Positions 11,626 through 18,905 of a DNA stretch of 19,890 bases are shown piece by piece. How positions within the stretch are numbered: position 1 is the stretch's first letter; each line of letters starts with the position of its first letter. A program made the translations under genes and the position numbers. The notes under the pieces were generated by a model. That model saw only the letters and a program-made list of their open reading frames with translations, had not been told where the DNA came from and ran no database searches. The stretch comes from Propionibacteriaceae bacterium (lineage in GTDB: Bacteria; Actinomycetota; Actinomycetes; Propionibacteriales; Propionibacteriaceae). The DNA lies in NCBI GenBank assembly GCA_031254155.1, contig JAIRVA010000107.1, positions 1 through 19,890 of the forward strand, written 5' to 3'.

Positions 11626-13740
11626 CTACCCGGTCTCTTCCAGCATGGCGAGGGCGACGACTGCTCCTTGAGCGAGGGCTCCGCGGAGTTCAGGCCGGAC
11701 GACGATGCGGTCCCCGTCCAGCCGCAGCAGCCCAGCGGACTCGAGCGCTCTGACCAAGGCGATCACCTGGCGGTCGACCCGCTCGGCGTCGACTTCGGCG
11801 GGAAGGTTGGTGGGGAGGGGCGCGTTCCCGGGATCCACGGCCTCGGCTAGACGGGCGATCGTACGGGCGACGACCACGCCCCATTCGTAGTACCACCCAC
11901 CGGTGTTGATCACCGTGTCGCCCACGAAGAAGGCGACCACCTGTTCGGCGAGGTCGGCGGGCAGGAGTGGTTCCGCCAGCCAGGTGTCCGCTTCCGGGCC
12001 GGGCCGAACCTTGGTCGTCGTCAACTTGAGCAGCTTGGCCGCGCACAAAGCCCGCCACCACGAACTGAGCCGGGATATGTCGGACATCGACGTCACCTGG
12101 AGCGGCCCAGGCGTCGACCTGACGGTCCAGTCGGGTGCCCGGTCGACCCCGATGGCGTCGATACCCAGCATGGCCGCCGCCTCGGCGATGTCGGCCCGCC
12201 GCAGGTTGCCGGCGGTCGTGATCGGTCGGCCCTTCCCGATCCAGCCGAGCAGCCGGGCGACCGCGGACACGAGGGGGATCTCAGCCAGGGCAGTTCGTCG
12301 TACGTCCGGATCGATCCGGTCTGCCACCATGATCGCCGTACTCAGCGCGGAGGCCAACGGGTTAGCGTCGCTCAGCGACTGCTCGACTCGCTCGTGGAGT
12401 GCCTCCCACGCCGCCGGTCCGTCCTTCGCGATTCGGAAATGAATATAGTCATCCAGAGTCAGCAGGCAGGCTTGGGTGGGGCCCGCTGCATCGGTCTCCT
12501 CGTCCGCGAGCTGGCTGATGACGTCCACGACGAGGTCAAGACCGGCGGGGGTGGACGGGTCGATCCCGGAGCCGCGCGCCTGGGCGATGAGCCACGCGTA
12601 CAGGTCCGCTTCCGTCTCCACATTTGGCCCCGAGATCACCTCCTGGGCGTGCAGCCAGGCGGTGAAGGCGTTGACGGCCGCCTGGTCGGTCCGCTGCTGG
12701 CCACGCTTGGCCGGGTTGCCGGAGACACCCTTGCCAGTTTTGGCCCGTCCCGCGGGCGTACGGTCGCGCTCGCGGGGCAAGGGCAACTCGCTAGGCATAC
12801 CCGGCAGAAACGGCTCGCTCAAATCACGCCCGCGGGGCGAGCGCAATTCTAAGTTGTAGCGCTCGGTGGCGCGGTCCAGGGCCGCATTGAGCGCGTCAAA
12901 GTCCGTGTCGGGACCCAGATTGTCCAAGTCAATGCCCTCCTCGGCGAGGTAAGGGGCCATCTCAGCCAGCTGCTGCGCCGCCGAGCCGGGACGGTGGACA
13001 ACGCCCATCTCGGCCATCGCGGCCTGGATGGCGGGGTCGTCGAACTCGGCCGCGGTCGGCGCGGGACCCTCCGCCAGTCGCCCCTCCCGGGCGAGGGCGT
13101 CGCGGGCGAACGCGCGGGCGTAGCGGTCGGCCTCGGCGGGCGGGAAGTTGTCGAAGAGCGGGCGGGCGGGGTCCTCCAGGTACCAAAGGTCCTGGTCGAT
13201 GATCGCTTCCCGGTCGCCCACCGTCCAGCCGAGCGCGTTCAATTGCGCCGCGACAAGCCGGATGTCGGGCTGGTGCCCCGCGAGCAGGAGAGTCAGTTCC
13301 AGCGTGATCACCTCGCGCTCGAACGTCCCGGGCGCGGGCAGCACCCTGGTCGCCAGGTGGTCCCAGAGGGCGGCCGGATTGCCACGGCACTGCCGGCCCG
13401 CCGGGGTCAGCAGGAGGCGGCCCTTGGACTTCCGGATCAGGCTCAGATCGTGCAGGGCCTGTCGGAAATCCGCTACGGGCGGGGTCAGGTCCTCGCGATT
13501 GTGCTTGCCAATCCAGTGATCCGCCGCCGGCAACTGGGCGGCCAGAGCCTCGACGTCGACCGGCTTGAGGTACCCGGCCGCCGTCAGCGGCAGCCCCTCA
13601 CGCGCGTGGTCCAGGAACCACAGCCAACTGGCGAGCGCCGCCCGCTTGTCGGCGGTGGTCAGGTCGAACCCAGCGGGGCCGGTTTCGATGGTGGTGGGGA
13701 AACCCGGGGCCCAGACGGGTACGGCAAGGTGATACTGCAT
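11626..13740 (-). CDS. 704-aa protein with duplicated winged-helix-like modules, unknown function
   Basis: ATG 13740 is 5 nt from a GATAAT -10 box (13751-13746), so probably leaderless. Two related segments are visible. Residues ~38-135 start WLWFLDHAREGLPLTAAGYL and end LSLIRKSKGRLLLTPAG. Residues ~496-590 start LLGWIGKGRPITTAGNLRRAD and end CAAKLLKLTTTKVRPG. Both follow the pattern hydrophobic-W-hydrophobic, GRP-(L/I)T-x-x-G-x-L, D-(I/V)-x-x, then a winged-helix-like close. A third close (RALESAGLLRLDGDRIVVRP) is at ~664-683. The same LT-x-x-G-x-L pattern is, from memory, found C-terminal to pRiA4b ORF-3 domains in longer actinobacterial proteins, and a stand-alone pRiA4b gene lies 0.6 kb upstream on the same strand. 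A basic linker lies at ~300-350. No enzyme motif is seen; DNA binding is possible. Confidence 0.7.
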   Translation of the reverse strand: MQYHLAVPVWAPGFPTTIETGPAGFDLTTADKRAALASWLWFLDHAREGLPLTAAGYLKPVDVEALAAQLPAADHWIGKHNREDLTPPVADFRQALHDLSLIRKSKGRLLLTPAGRQCRGNPAALWDHLATRVLPAPGTFEREVITLELTLLLAGHQPDIRLVAAQLNALGWTVGDREAIIDQDLWYLEDPARPLFDNFPPAEADRYARAFARDALAREGRLAEGPAPTAAEFDDPAIQAAMAEMGVVHRPGSAAQQLAEMAPYLAEEGIDLDNLGPDTDFDALNAALDRATERYNLELRSPRGRDLSEPFLPGMPSELPLPRERDRTPAGRAKTGKGVSGNPAKRGQQRTDQAAVNAFTAWLHAQEVISGPNVETEADLYAWLIAQARGSGIDPSTPAGLDLVVDVISQLADEETDAAGPTQACLLTLDDYIHFRIAKDGPAAWEALHERVEQSLSDANPLASALSTAIMVADRIDPDVRRTALAEIPLVSAVARLLGWIGKGRPITTAGNLRRADIAEAAAMLGIDAIGVDRAPDWTVRSTPGPLQVTSMSDISRLSSWWRALCAAKLLKLTTTKVRPGPEADTWLAEPLLPADLAEQVVAFFVGDTVINTGGWYYEWGVVVARTIARLAEAVDPGNAPLPTNLPAEVDAERVDRQVIALVRALESAGLLRLDGDRIVVRPELRGALAQGAVVALAMLEETG

Positions 13741-13745
13741 GGTTG

Positions 13746-13751
13746 ATTATC
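13746..13751 (-). promoter_or_regulatory. -10 box of the 704-aa gene
   Basis: GATAAT on the minus strand, followed by 5 nt and ATG 13740. The start has no Shine-Dalgarno sequence, so a leaderless transcript is likely. The -35 is not clear. Confidence 0.5.
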
Positions 13752-13800
13752 CCACGGGCCCGGCACATGGGCATGTCTTCATCGCGCGACCGGCCGTACG

Positions 13801-14319
13801 TTAGGCGGTTTTGGCCATGATGTCCAGGGGGTAGGTCCGTCCCTCGATGTGGTCGATTTTCTCACCCACCCGGACGTACCCGTACCGCTCGTAGAACCGG
13901 ATCGCGCGGGCGTTGGCGCGGAAGACGTCCAGGCCGATGGTCGTGTAGCCGGCCGCCCACAGCGCGGTTTCGGCGACGCGGAGGAGGTGGTGCCCGAGTC
14001 CCGTACCCCGCCGGTCGGCGCGGATGTACAGGCTGCCGAGTTCACCCGCGCCCGTGAGGACCGGCGCTTCGCTGGCGAGGTGCGTCGGGCCGTACGCCGT
14101 CAGCCCGGCCAACCGGCCGTCGGTGTCCCGCGCGACGGTGAACGACTGGCCCCAGGCCTGTTTCCGCCGGAGCCGGTCGGTCTGGTCTTGCGTTGTCAGC
14201 CCGGCAAGGTAGCCGTCGGCGAGGATTCCGGCGTACGCGTCTCGCCAACAGGTGTTGAGGAACTCCGCCAACTCGGGGAGTTCCGGCCCGGTGGCGGGGC
14301 GGATCAACTCCCTAGTCAC
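13801..14319 (-). CDS. GNAT-family N-acetyltransferase
   Basis: A 172-aa protein from GTG 14319, whose GTGA overlaps the stop of the pRiA4b gene, so translation is coupled. GNAT motif A, which binds the acetyl-CoA pyrophosphate, is ELGSLYIRADRRGTGLG (RRGTGLG at 103-109). Motif B is NARAIRFYERYGYVRVG (~136-152). The family moves acetyl groups to amines on small molecules, peptides or proteins; the substrate is not readable. Length and motifs are complete. The coupling to a pRiA4b ORF-3 protein is the unusual feature. Confidence 0.92.
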   Translation of the reverse strand: MTRELIRPATGPELPELAEFLNTCWRDAYAGILADGYLAGLTTQDQTDRLRRKQAWGQSFTVARDTDGRLAGLTAYGPTHLASEAPVLTGAGELGSLYIRADRRGTGLGHHLLRVAETALWAAGYTTIGLDVFRANARAIRFYERYGYVRVGEKIDHIEGRTYPLDIMAKTA

Positions 14320-15056
14320 CAGGGAACTTCGACGGCGAACCCGTTCTCCGCCGCGGCGGCAAGGGTGTGGTTGATGACGGCTATGTCGAACTCTGCTGGA
14401 TCAAACTCAGCCATTGTCCACTCCCACTCGTCGTCCGGTTCCTTCCCGCTCTGCGCGAATGCCGCCCGGTTCTGGAGGAACGATTCAAAACCTGGCACGC
14501 CGCCACAGTCCTCGGGCGGCGTGGCCCGCTTGCCGGTGAGACAGTGGGCCAGCGGCGCGGCGGGAAGCCAGTCGTTCACCTTCTCCAAGCGGATGTGGTG
14601 GCGCCAGTCGTCGCCGAAGTCGTACGTGTAGGACACCTTGTCACCGGGCGAAACGAGGACCTGGCTGAGTCGGACGTCCGCCTCCCCCAGGCCAGTCTCG
14701 CCCTCCTGCTCAATGTCGTACGCGGTGAGCAGCCGCTCGCAGTACATCTGGCGGATGGGTGACCACAGGTCGAAGCAATGCAGGTGACCCCCGTCCCACC
14801 CGAAGACCACTTGGATCACGGCGTGGACTTGTTCCATGGTGAGGTCGCTGGCGAGGGCCAGACGGCGCCAGATGGGTGGTTTCATGTCCATGAGGTCGAT
14901 GCGAACCACGTACTCCTTGCGCTGGGGGAGCGGGCGGCGCAGTGTGGGCCCGGCTTGCCAAGGAGCGGGCGCGGCCAACGCGCGGACAAAGGCGCGCAAC
15001 TGGGCGTTCGTCAGGGGGGCCGTACGCGGGTCGCGGGCCGACTTGGAAGAGGTCAC
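14316..15056 (-). CDS. plasmid pRiA4b ORF-3 family protein
   Basis: A 246-aa protein from GTG 15056, 5 nt after a perfect TATAAT box, hence leaderless. The family core is clear: YVVRIDLMDMKPPIWRRL (~49-66), TMEQVHAVIQVVFGWDGGHLH (two thirds of a helix-strand unit, ~73-93), VSYTYDFGDDWRHHIRLE (~141-158) and CGGVPGFESFL (~184-194). The family is named after an ORF of Agrobacterium plasmid pRiA4b, is related to a passenger protein of IS1096, and has no settled function; it is common in mobile and accessory regions. Many actinobacterial members carry a C-terminal extension that is absent here. It leads a unit with the GNAT gene. Confidence 0.9.
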   Translation of the reverse strand: MTSSKSARDPRTAPLTNAQLRAFVRALAAPAPWQAGPTLRRPLPQRKEYVVRIDLMDMKPPIWRRLALASDLTMEQVHAVIQVVFGWDGGHLHCFDLWSPIRQMYCERLLTAYDIEQEGETGLGEADVRLSQVLVSPGDKVSYTYDFGDDWRHHIRLEKVNDWLPAAPLAHCLTGKRATPPEDCGGVPGFESFLQNRAAFAQSGKEPDDEWEWTMAEFDPAEFDIAVINHTLAAAAENGFAVEVPW

Positions 15057-15290
15057 ACTTGATTATAGGTGCCGGAGCGGGGGCCCCCAGTCGTGCCTGC
15101 TCTCCGTCATTCCGCCGCTGCCGTTTTCCTGCGGCCCCCTCTGGCCGCGAAAGCATGAAAACGCGCTGGAATCGGCCCGCGAATAGCGCGTTTTCACGCT
15201 TTCGCGAAAGTGGGGAGGGTACGACCAGGAAAATGTCCGAGCAGTGTGTCAGGATACTTCTATCACTGGAAATGCTCCTGAGGAGGGGAT
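15057..15290. other. divergent spacer with a 59-bp palindrome
   Basis: Contains TATAAT (15067-15062, minus), the -10 box of the pRiA4b gene 5 nt before its GTG, and the inverted repeat listed separately. The VOC gene ribosome binding site (GAGGAGGGG, from about 15279) lies at the right end. No gene is supported. Confidence 0.5.
15147..15205. repeat. 59-bp palindromic element with 21-bp arms
   Basis: The arms 15147-15167 (beginning GCGAAAGCATGAAAAC) and 15185-15205 are inverted repeats of 21 bp with one mismatch, around a 17-bp centre. The first 19 bases of the left arm recur exactly at 3989-4007. Arms this long and precise resemble a REP/MITE-type element or a strong operator rather than a terminator, since the flanking genes are divergent. 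Confidence 0.75.
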
Positions 15291-15713
15291 ATGAAACTTG
15301 AAATGTTTATTAATTTTGCGGGGAACTGCCGCGAGGCGGTGGAGTTCTACGCGGGCGTGTTCCGAGTCGAGGTCGGGAACGTCATGACGTACGGCGAGGC
15401 GCCGGCCGACCCGGCGTACCCGCTCGCGGAGGCCGACCGCGACCGGATCTGCTACGCCGGGATCCCGCTCGGGGGGATGGTCCTCATGTTCATGGACGTG
15501 CCGACCGGCGCCCCGCTCGCCATCGGGAACAACATCAACCCCACCCTGAATCTCGAAGACAAGGCTGAGATCACCCGGATTTTCGACGAATTGGCCGTCG
15601 GCGGCGAGGTCCTGATGGGGCTGCAGACGACGTTCTTCAGCGAGTGGTACGGCATGGTGAAGGACAAGTACGGTGTCGTGTGGCAGTTGCTCCAGTACGT
15701 CCCAGGCGCTTGA
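15291..15713 (+). CDS. VOC-family protein, PhnB / 3-demethylubiquinone methyltransferase-like
   Basis: A 140-aa protein with a strong ribosome binding site (GAGGAGGGG) before ATG 15291. MKLEMFINFAGNCREAVEFYAGVF, given here as the opening strand-helix, and GVVWQLLQYV at the end are typical of the PhnB-like branch of the vicinal oxygen chelate fold. VOC proteins include glyoxalases, dioxygenases and resistance proteins; the PhnB-like branch has no fixed reaction. It lies 22 bp from a TfoX-C-like gene, with which it probably forms an operon. These look like ordinary, non-defence genes. Confidence 0.85.
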   Translation: MKLEMFINFAGNCREAVEFYAGVFRVEVGNVMTYGEAPADPAYPLAEADRDRICYAGIPLGGMVLMFMDVPTGAPLAIGNNINPTLNLEDKAEITRIFDELAVGGEVLMGLQTTFFSEWYGMVKDKYGVVWQLLQYVPGA

Positions 15714-15735
15714 GTCCGAAGGAAGGGGGATCGGC

Positions 15736-16014
15736 ATGGGTTCGTTGTCAGACCTGCCAAACGTGGGGCGCGTCCTGGAAGGTAACCTTATCGCCGTCGG
15801 CGTGACCACGCCCGAGCAACTCCGTGAACTGGGTGCCAAGGAGGCGTTTCTCCGCATCCGGTCCCAGGTCGACCCTGGCGCGTGCATACGCCTGTTGTAC
15901 GGTATCCAGGGCGCCGTCGACGGGGTACCGGACACCCAACTGCCCGCGGCGGTCAAGCAGGACCTGCGGGCGTTTTTGGCGGGATTGGAGGGCGCGGGCC
16001 AGACCGGTGTGTGA
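15736..16014 (+). CDS. TfoX C-terminal-domain-like small protein
   Basis: A 92-aa protein from ATG 15736 after GGAAGGGGG. The segment LSDLPNVGRVLEGNLIAVGV, then TTPEQLRELGAKEAFLRI, and LLYGIQGAV matches the TfoX_C fold, a helix-hairpin-helix-like helical domain in which LPN-x-G is the first signature. TfoX itself activates competence genes in gamma-proteobacteria, but isolated C-terminal domains in actinobacteria have no known function. It is the second gene of the VOC operon. Confidence 0.85.
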   Translation: MGSLSDLPNVGRVLEGNLIAVGVTTPEQLRELGAKEAFLRIRSQVDPGACIRLLYGIQGAVDGVPDTQLPAAVKQDLRAFLAGLEGAGQTGV

Positions 16015-16069
16015 AGGCACTCGGGGAAGCGGGTGGCCTTCGTGACGGCAAGGTGTTGTTCGAATGGCG

Positions 16070-16100
16070 TTGACGACTATCGCTGGGGGACAACTATAAT
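16070..16100 (+). promoter_or_regulatory. promoter of the Wadjet jetA gene
   Basis: TTGACG (16070-16075), 19-bp spacer, perfect TATAAT (16095-16100), then 7 nt to ATG 16108. No Shine-Dalgarno sequence is present, so the transcript is probably leaderless. It is one of the two strongest -10 boxes in the window. Confidence 0.65.
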
Positions 16101-16107
16101 CAGTCCC

Positions 16108-17637
16108 ATGTCGGCTCCCCGGTCCGTGGTCAAGGATGTGACTGCCAACCTGGACCCTTGGGCGTTGTTGGGGCTGCCGGGCCCGGTGAGTGCGGCATCG
16201 TTCCTGACAAGCCAGTACGCCCATCAGTACCGTCTGATCGTCCGGCTGCTCGCCGAACAGCAGGCCCACTCGTTGACGGGGGTCAGCCACGATGACATCC
16301 GCCGACTCGTCCACGAGCAGCTGCCCGTGGCGGCGGCCGCGGAGCTCATGGCGGTCATGAACCTCGACGACCGACTGGCCCGGCTCGAGGAGTGGCGGGT
16401 CATTGACGCCTGGCAGGACCGGGCGGAGACGGAAGCGGATTTCCTGCGCAACCGGCGGCGGTACCAGCTGACCGAGTCCGGCAAGCACTTCCACGACCTG
16501 GTGACCCGGCTCGAAACCGACCTCGGCCCCCAGTCGACGGCCTCCCTCGCCGCGCCCTCCAGCTTGGCGGATCAGCTCGACATTGCGCTGGCCGCGTACC
16601 GCGACGACAATGTTGAGGCGATTCACCAGGCCGTGTCCCTCATCCAGACCACGCTGGAGGTGATGGCGGATACGGCGTCGAGCTGGCAGTCCAAACTGGC
16701 GGTCGCGCTCGGCGGCGCTCCTGACGAAGGGAAGGTCGCGCGGCTGCTGGAGACGATTCTCGCCTACGTCGAGGCGTGGGGGTCGGGTGTGGACGCCTAC
16801 ACCGGCCGGATCGCCGCCGCCGTACCCCTCCTGGCCGCTCTGCCCGCCGACCTGTGGCGTCGCGTCGCGCTGGTCCGCCTCGGTACCGGCGCGCTGGAGC
16901 ACACGGTCGCGGGCGTGGTGGAGGAGCTCAGCCGCGTCCCCGCCACGCTCGCCGGCTGGTTCGCCGGCCCCCGGCCACAGGCGGGGCGGTTGCGGCGGCA
17001 GATGCGGGACGCGATCACGCCGGTGTTGCGGAGCCACCGGACGCTGCTGGCGGTGGGCGGTACGGTGTCACGCAAGGCCGACCTCGTCCGTCTGGCGCAC
17101 GCCGTCGAGGCGGCGCCAACCGAAGACGCCGCGTGGAGAGTCTGGGCGACAGCGACGGGGCTCTTTTGCGCTCGTCACTTCACGCGGCTGGCGCCCGAGG
17201 TGGCCGCCCCGCTGCGGACTTCGGTGTGGGACGCGCCACCGGTGCCGGTGTCACAGCGGCTGCGGGCTCACGGCCACCGGTCGGTCACCGGACGGGTCGC
17301 GCGGATGCCTGATCTGGCCGGGGCCCGGGCGGCGGCCCGTCACGAGGCGGCCCGTGAGCGGGCCGACAATGCGCGGGCCGAGGCGGAACTGGTCGCACGG
17401 TCAGGGACGCGGCTCACGGAGTGGGGACCCCTGGGGGAGACTTCGTCGACATTGTTCCTATCGCTGGTGTCCGCGGCGCGGGAGCACCGGCGCCCTGACG
17501 GGGTGTTGGAAGGTACGAGTGCCGACGGGCGGTGGACGATCCGGCTGACTCCGGCCGACGAACCGGGTTGGGCTGTCATCCGTACCCCCGGTGGCGCCCT
17601 GGCCCTCGCTGACGCGGTGGTCGAGATTGAGTCGTAG
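16108..17637 (+). CDS. jetA: Wadjet protein JetA, TIGR02677 / DUF2397
   Basis: A 509-aa protein. SAASFLTSQYAHQYRLIVRLL (~28-48) is the N-terminal opening of TIGR02677, followed by a winged-helix-like region (ARLEEWRVIDAWQD and RYQLTESGKHFHDL, ~91-131), long helical middle, and the closing RWTIRLTPADEPGWAVI then TPGGALALADAVVEI, also family-typical. In Wadjet systems JetA is the kleisin-like subunit that links the SMC-like JetC arms. Order jetA-jetB-jetC is as expected. The DUF2397/DUF2398 set is distinct from type I (DUF3375/DUF4194) systems. Identified by sequence memory, not by search. Confidence 0.85.
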   Translation: MSAPRSVVKDVTANLDPWALLGLPGPVSAASFLTSQYAHQYRLIVRLLAEQQAHSLTGVSHDDIRRLVHEQLPVAAAAELMAVMNLDDRLARLEEWRVIDAWQDRAETEADFLRNRRRYQLTESGKHFHDLVTRLETDLGPQSTASLAAPSSLADQLDIALAAYRDDNVEAIHQAVSLIQTTLEVMADTASSWQSKLAVALGGAPDEGKVARLLETILAYVEAWGSGVDAYTGRIAAAVPLLAALPADLWRRVALVRLGTGALEHTVAGVVEELSRVPATLAGWFAGPRPQAGRLRRQMRDAITPVLRSHRTLLAVGGTVSRKADLVRLAHAVEAAPTEDAAWRVWATATGLFCARHFTRLAPEVAAPLRTSVWDAPPVPVSQRLRAHGHRSVTGRVARMPDLAGARAAARHEAARERADNARAEAELVARSGTRLTEWGPLGETSSTLFLSLVSAAREHRRPDGVLEGTSADGRWTIRLTPADEPGWAVIRTPGGALALADAVVEIES

Positions 17638-17685
17638 CCTCCGCCCGGCCAGCCTCGTGTTGGATAACGTGTCCGAGCCATGGAT

Positions 17686-17691
17686 TAGGGT
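17686..17691 (+). promoter_or_regulatory. internal -10 box before jetB
   Basis: TAGGGT at 17686-17691 is followed by TGTCCC and ATG 17698. The jetA promoter is built alike (TATAAT, CAGTCCC, ATG). No ribosome binding site precedes jetB, so it may have its own leaderless transcript in addition to readthrough from jetA. Confidence 0.4.
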
Positions 17692-17697
17692 TGTCCC

Positions 17698-18897
17698 ATG
17701 ACGGTGGCGTCGTTTTACCAAGCCGACCTCGGCGACCGGCAGGCCGCGTTCCGGGGTCTGCTGGCGCATCCGCTCGTGGCGCCGTGGACGTACCCCGACC
17801 TGTTTTCACTTGTCAGTCGCCATGAGAAGCAACTCGAACTGTGGTGTAAGCGGCTCTCGTACCGGCTGGTGTGCATCGACCAATGCTTCCGGCTTCGCCG
17901 CGTACCGCTCGCCGGCGCGCTGGCCCTTCCGCGCGGGCTGCCGTCGCTCCGCCGGACCCTCGTCCTGGCTCTCTTGGCCGCCGCGATCCTGGAGGACGAG
18001 CGGGCGGACTCGATCACGCTGCAGGAGATATCCGACGCGGTCCGCCGGTTCGCGTTCGTGAATGGTTTCCGGGAGTACGATCCGGACGAGCGGCGCCACC
18101 GCCTGGACCTCGTGGCGGCGGTCCGGTACCTGCGCGACCACGGGATCCTTGAGCAGCGGACCCAGCGGACCGACCTGATCGACTCGTGGGAGCGGGAGGG
18201 TACGGGGATCGGGGCGGGCTACGTCATCCACCGCGACGCCCTCGTCCTGCTCGTCGACACCCGGGACGCCGAACTGGCACTGGGCGCCGCCGACGCCGGG
18301 ACCGACACCCGGGGCCCGCGGTTGTTGCGCCAACTGGTTGAGACACAGGCCCTCGAGACGGGGGATCTGACCGAGGATGAGGCCGCGTATCTCGCCACCC
18401 AACGGCCCCGGCTTGTCGACCAGGCCGAGGAAATGACCGGGGGCGTGGTAGAGATCCGGCAAGACGTGTGGACGCTGGTTTTCCCGTCTGACCAGGGGCT
18501 CGACCAGGCGCTGCTGATCGGTTTCCCCGAACCCAGGGGGGAGGACTGGGTGGCGCTGGCGCTGCTCGACGCGGTGGCGCGCGCGGGGGTGCGTGCTGGC
18601 GGGCGGGTGCTCCTGGCGTCGGCCGGGGTCGATGAGGTGGCGGCGACATTACACCGGGAGCAGGCGGCACACCTGACGGCCGTACTCCGGGAGTCGCCGG
18701 GGGTGGTCCGCGAAGCGGCTGGGCGGGTGTTGCGGGAGGCCGGGCTGTTGGAGGTCGATGCGGCGGGCGGGTGGTGCCTGCTGCCCGCCGCCGGGCGGTA
18801 CCGCGAAGCCCGCCTGGAGACGCCGGACGCCGGTGAGGCGGCCGGGCCCGTCGGCCGGGTCCCGTCGCCGCGCGATGAGCCGCAGCCGTTGTTTTGA
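17698..18897 (+). CDS. jetB: Wadjet protein JetB, TIGR02678 / DUF2398
   Basis: A 399-aa protein from ATG 17698. DRQAAFRGLLAHPLVAPW (~12-29), FSLVSRHEKQLELWCKRL (~40-57), CFRLRRVPLAG and RRTLVLALLAAAILEDERA follow the TIGR02678 pattern. FREYDPDERRHRLDLVAAVRYL and GILEQRT form a winged-helix segment. In Wadjet complexes this is the KITE-type subunit that binds the kleisin and DNA. It lies 60 bp after jetA and 8 bp before jetC, so it is in the same transcription unit. The C-terminal ~35 residues are low complexity. Appears intact. Confidence 0.85.
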   Translation: MTVASFYQADLGDRQAAFRGLLAHPLVAPWTYPDLFSLVSRHEKQLELWCKRLSYRLVCIDQCFRLRRVPLAGALALPRGLPSLRRTLVLALLAAAILEDERADSITLQEISDAVRRFAFVNGFREYDPDERRHRLDLVAAVRYLRDHGILEQRTQRTDLIDSWEREGTGIGAGYVIHRDALVLLVDTRDAELALGAADAGTDTRGPRLLRQLVETQALETGDLTEDEAAYLATQRPRLVDQAEEMTGGVVEIRQDVWTLVFPSDQGLDQALLIGFPEPRGEDWVALALLDAVARAGVRAGGRVLLASAGVDEVAATLHREQAAHLTAVLRESPGVVREAAGRVLREAGLLEVDAAGGWCLLPAAGRYREARLETPDAGEAAGPVGRVPSPRDEPQPLF

Positions 18898-18905
18898 GAA
18901 GTGGG

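Noticed and set aside
13849..14631. 260-codon plus-strand frame opposite the GNAT gene
   Set aside because: Shadow of the GNAT and pRiA4b genes, which carry clear family motifs on the minus strand.
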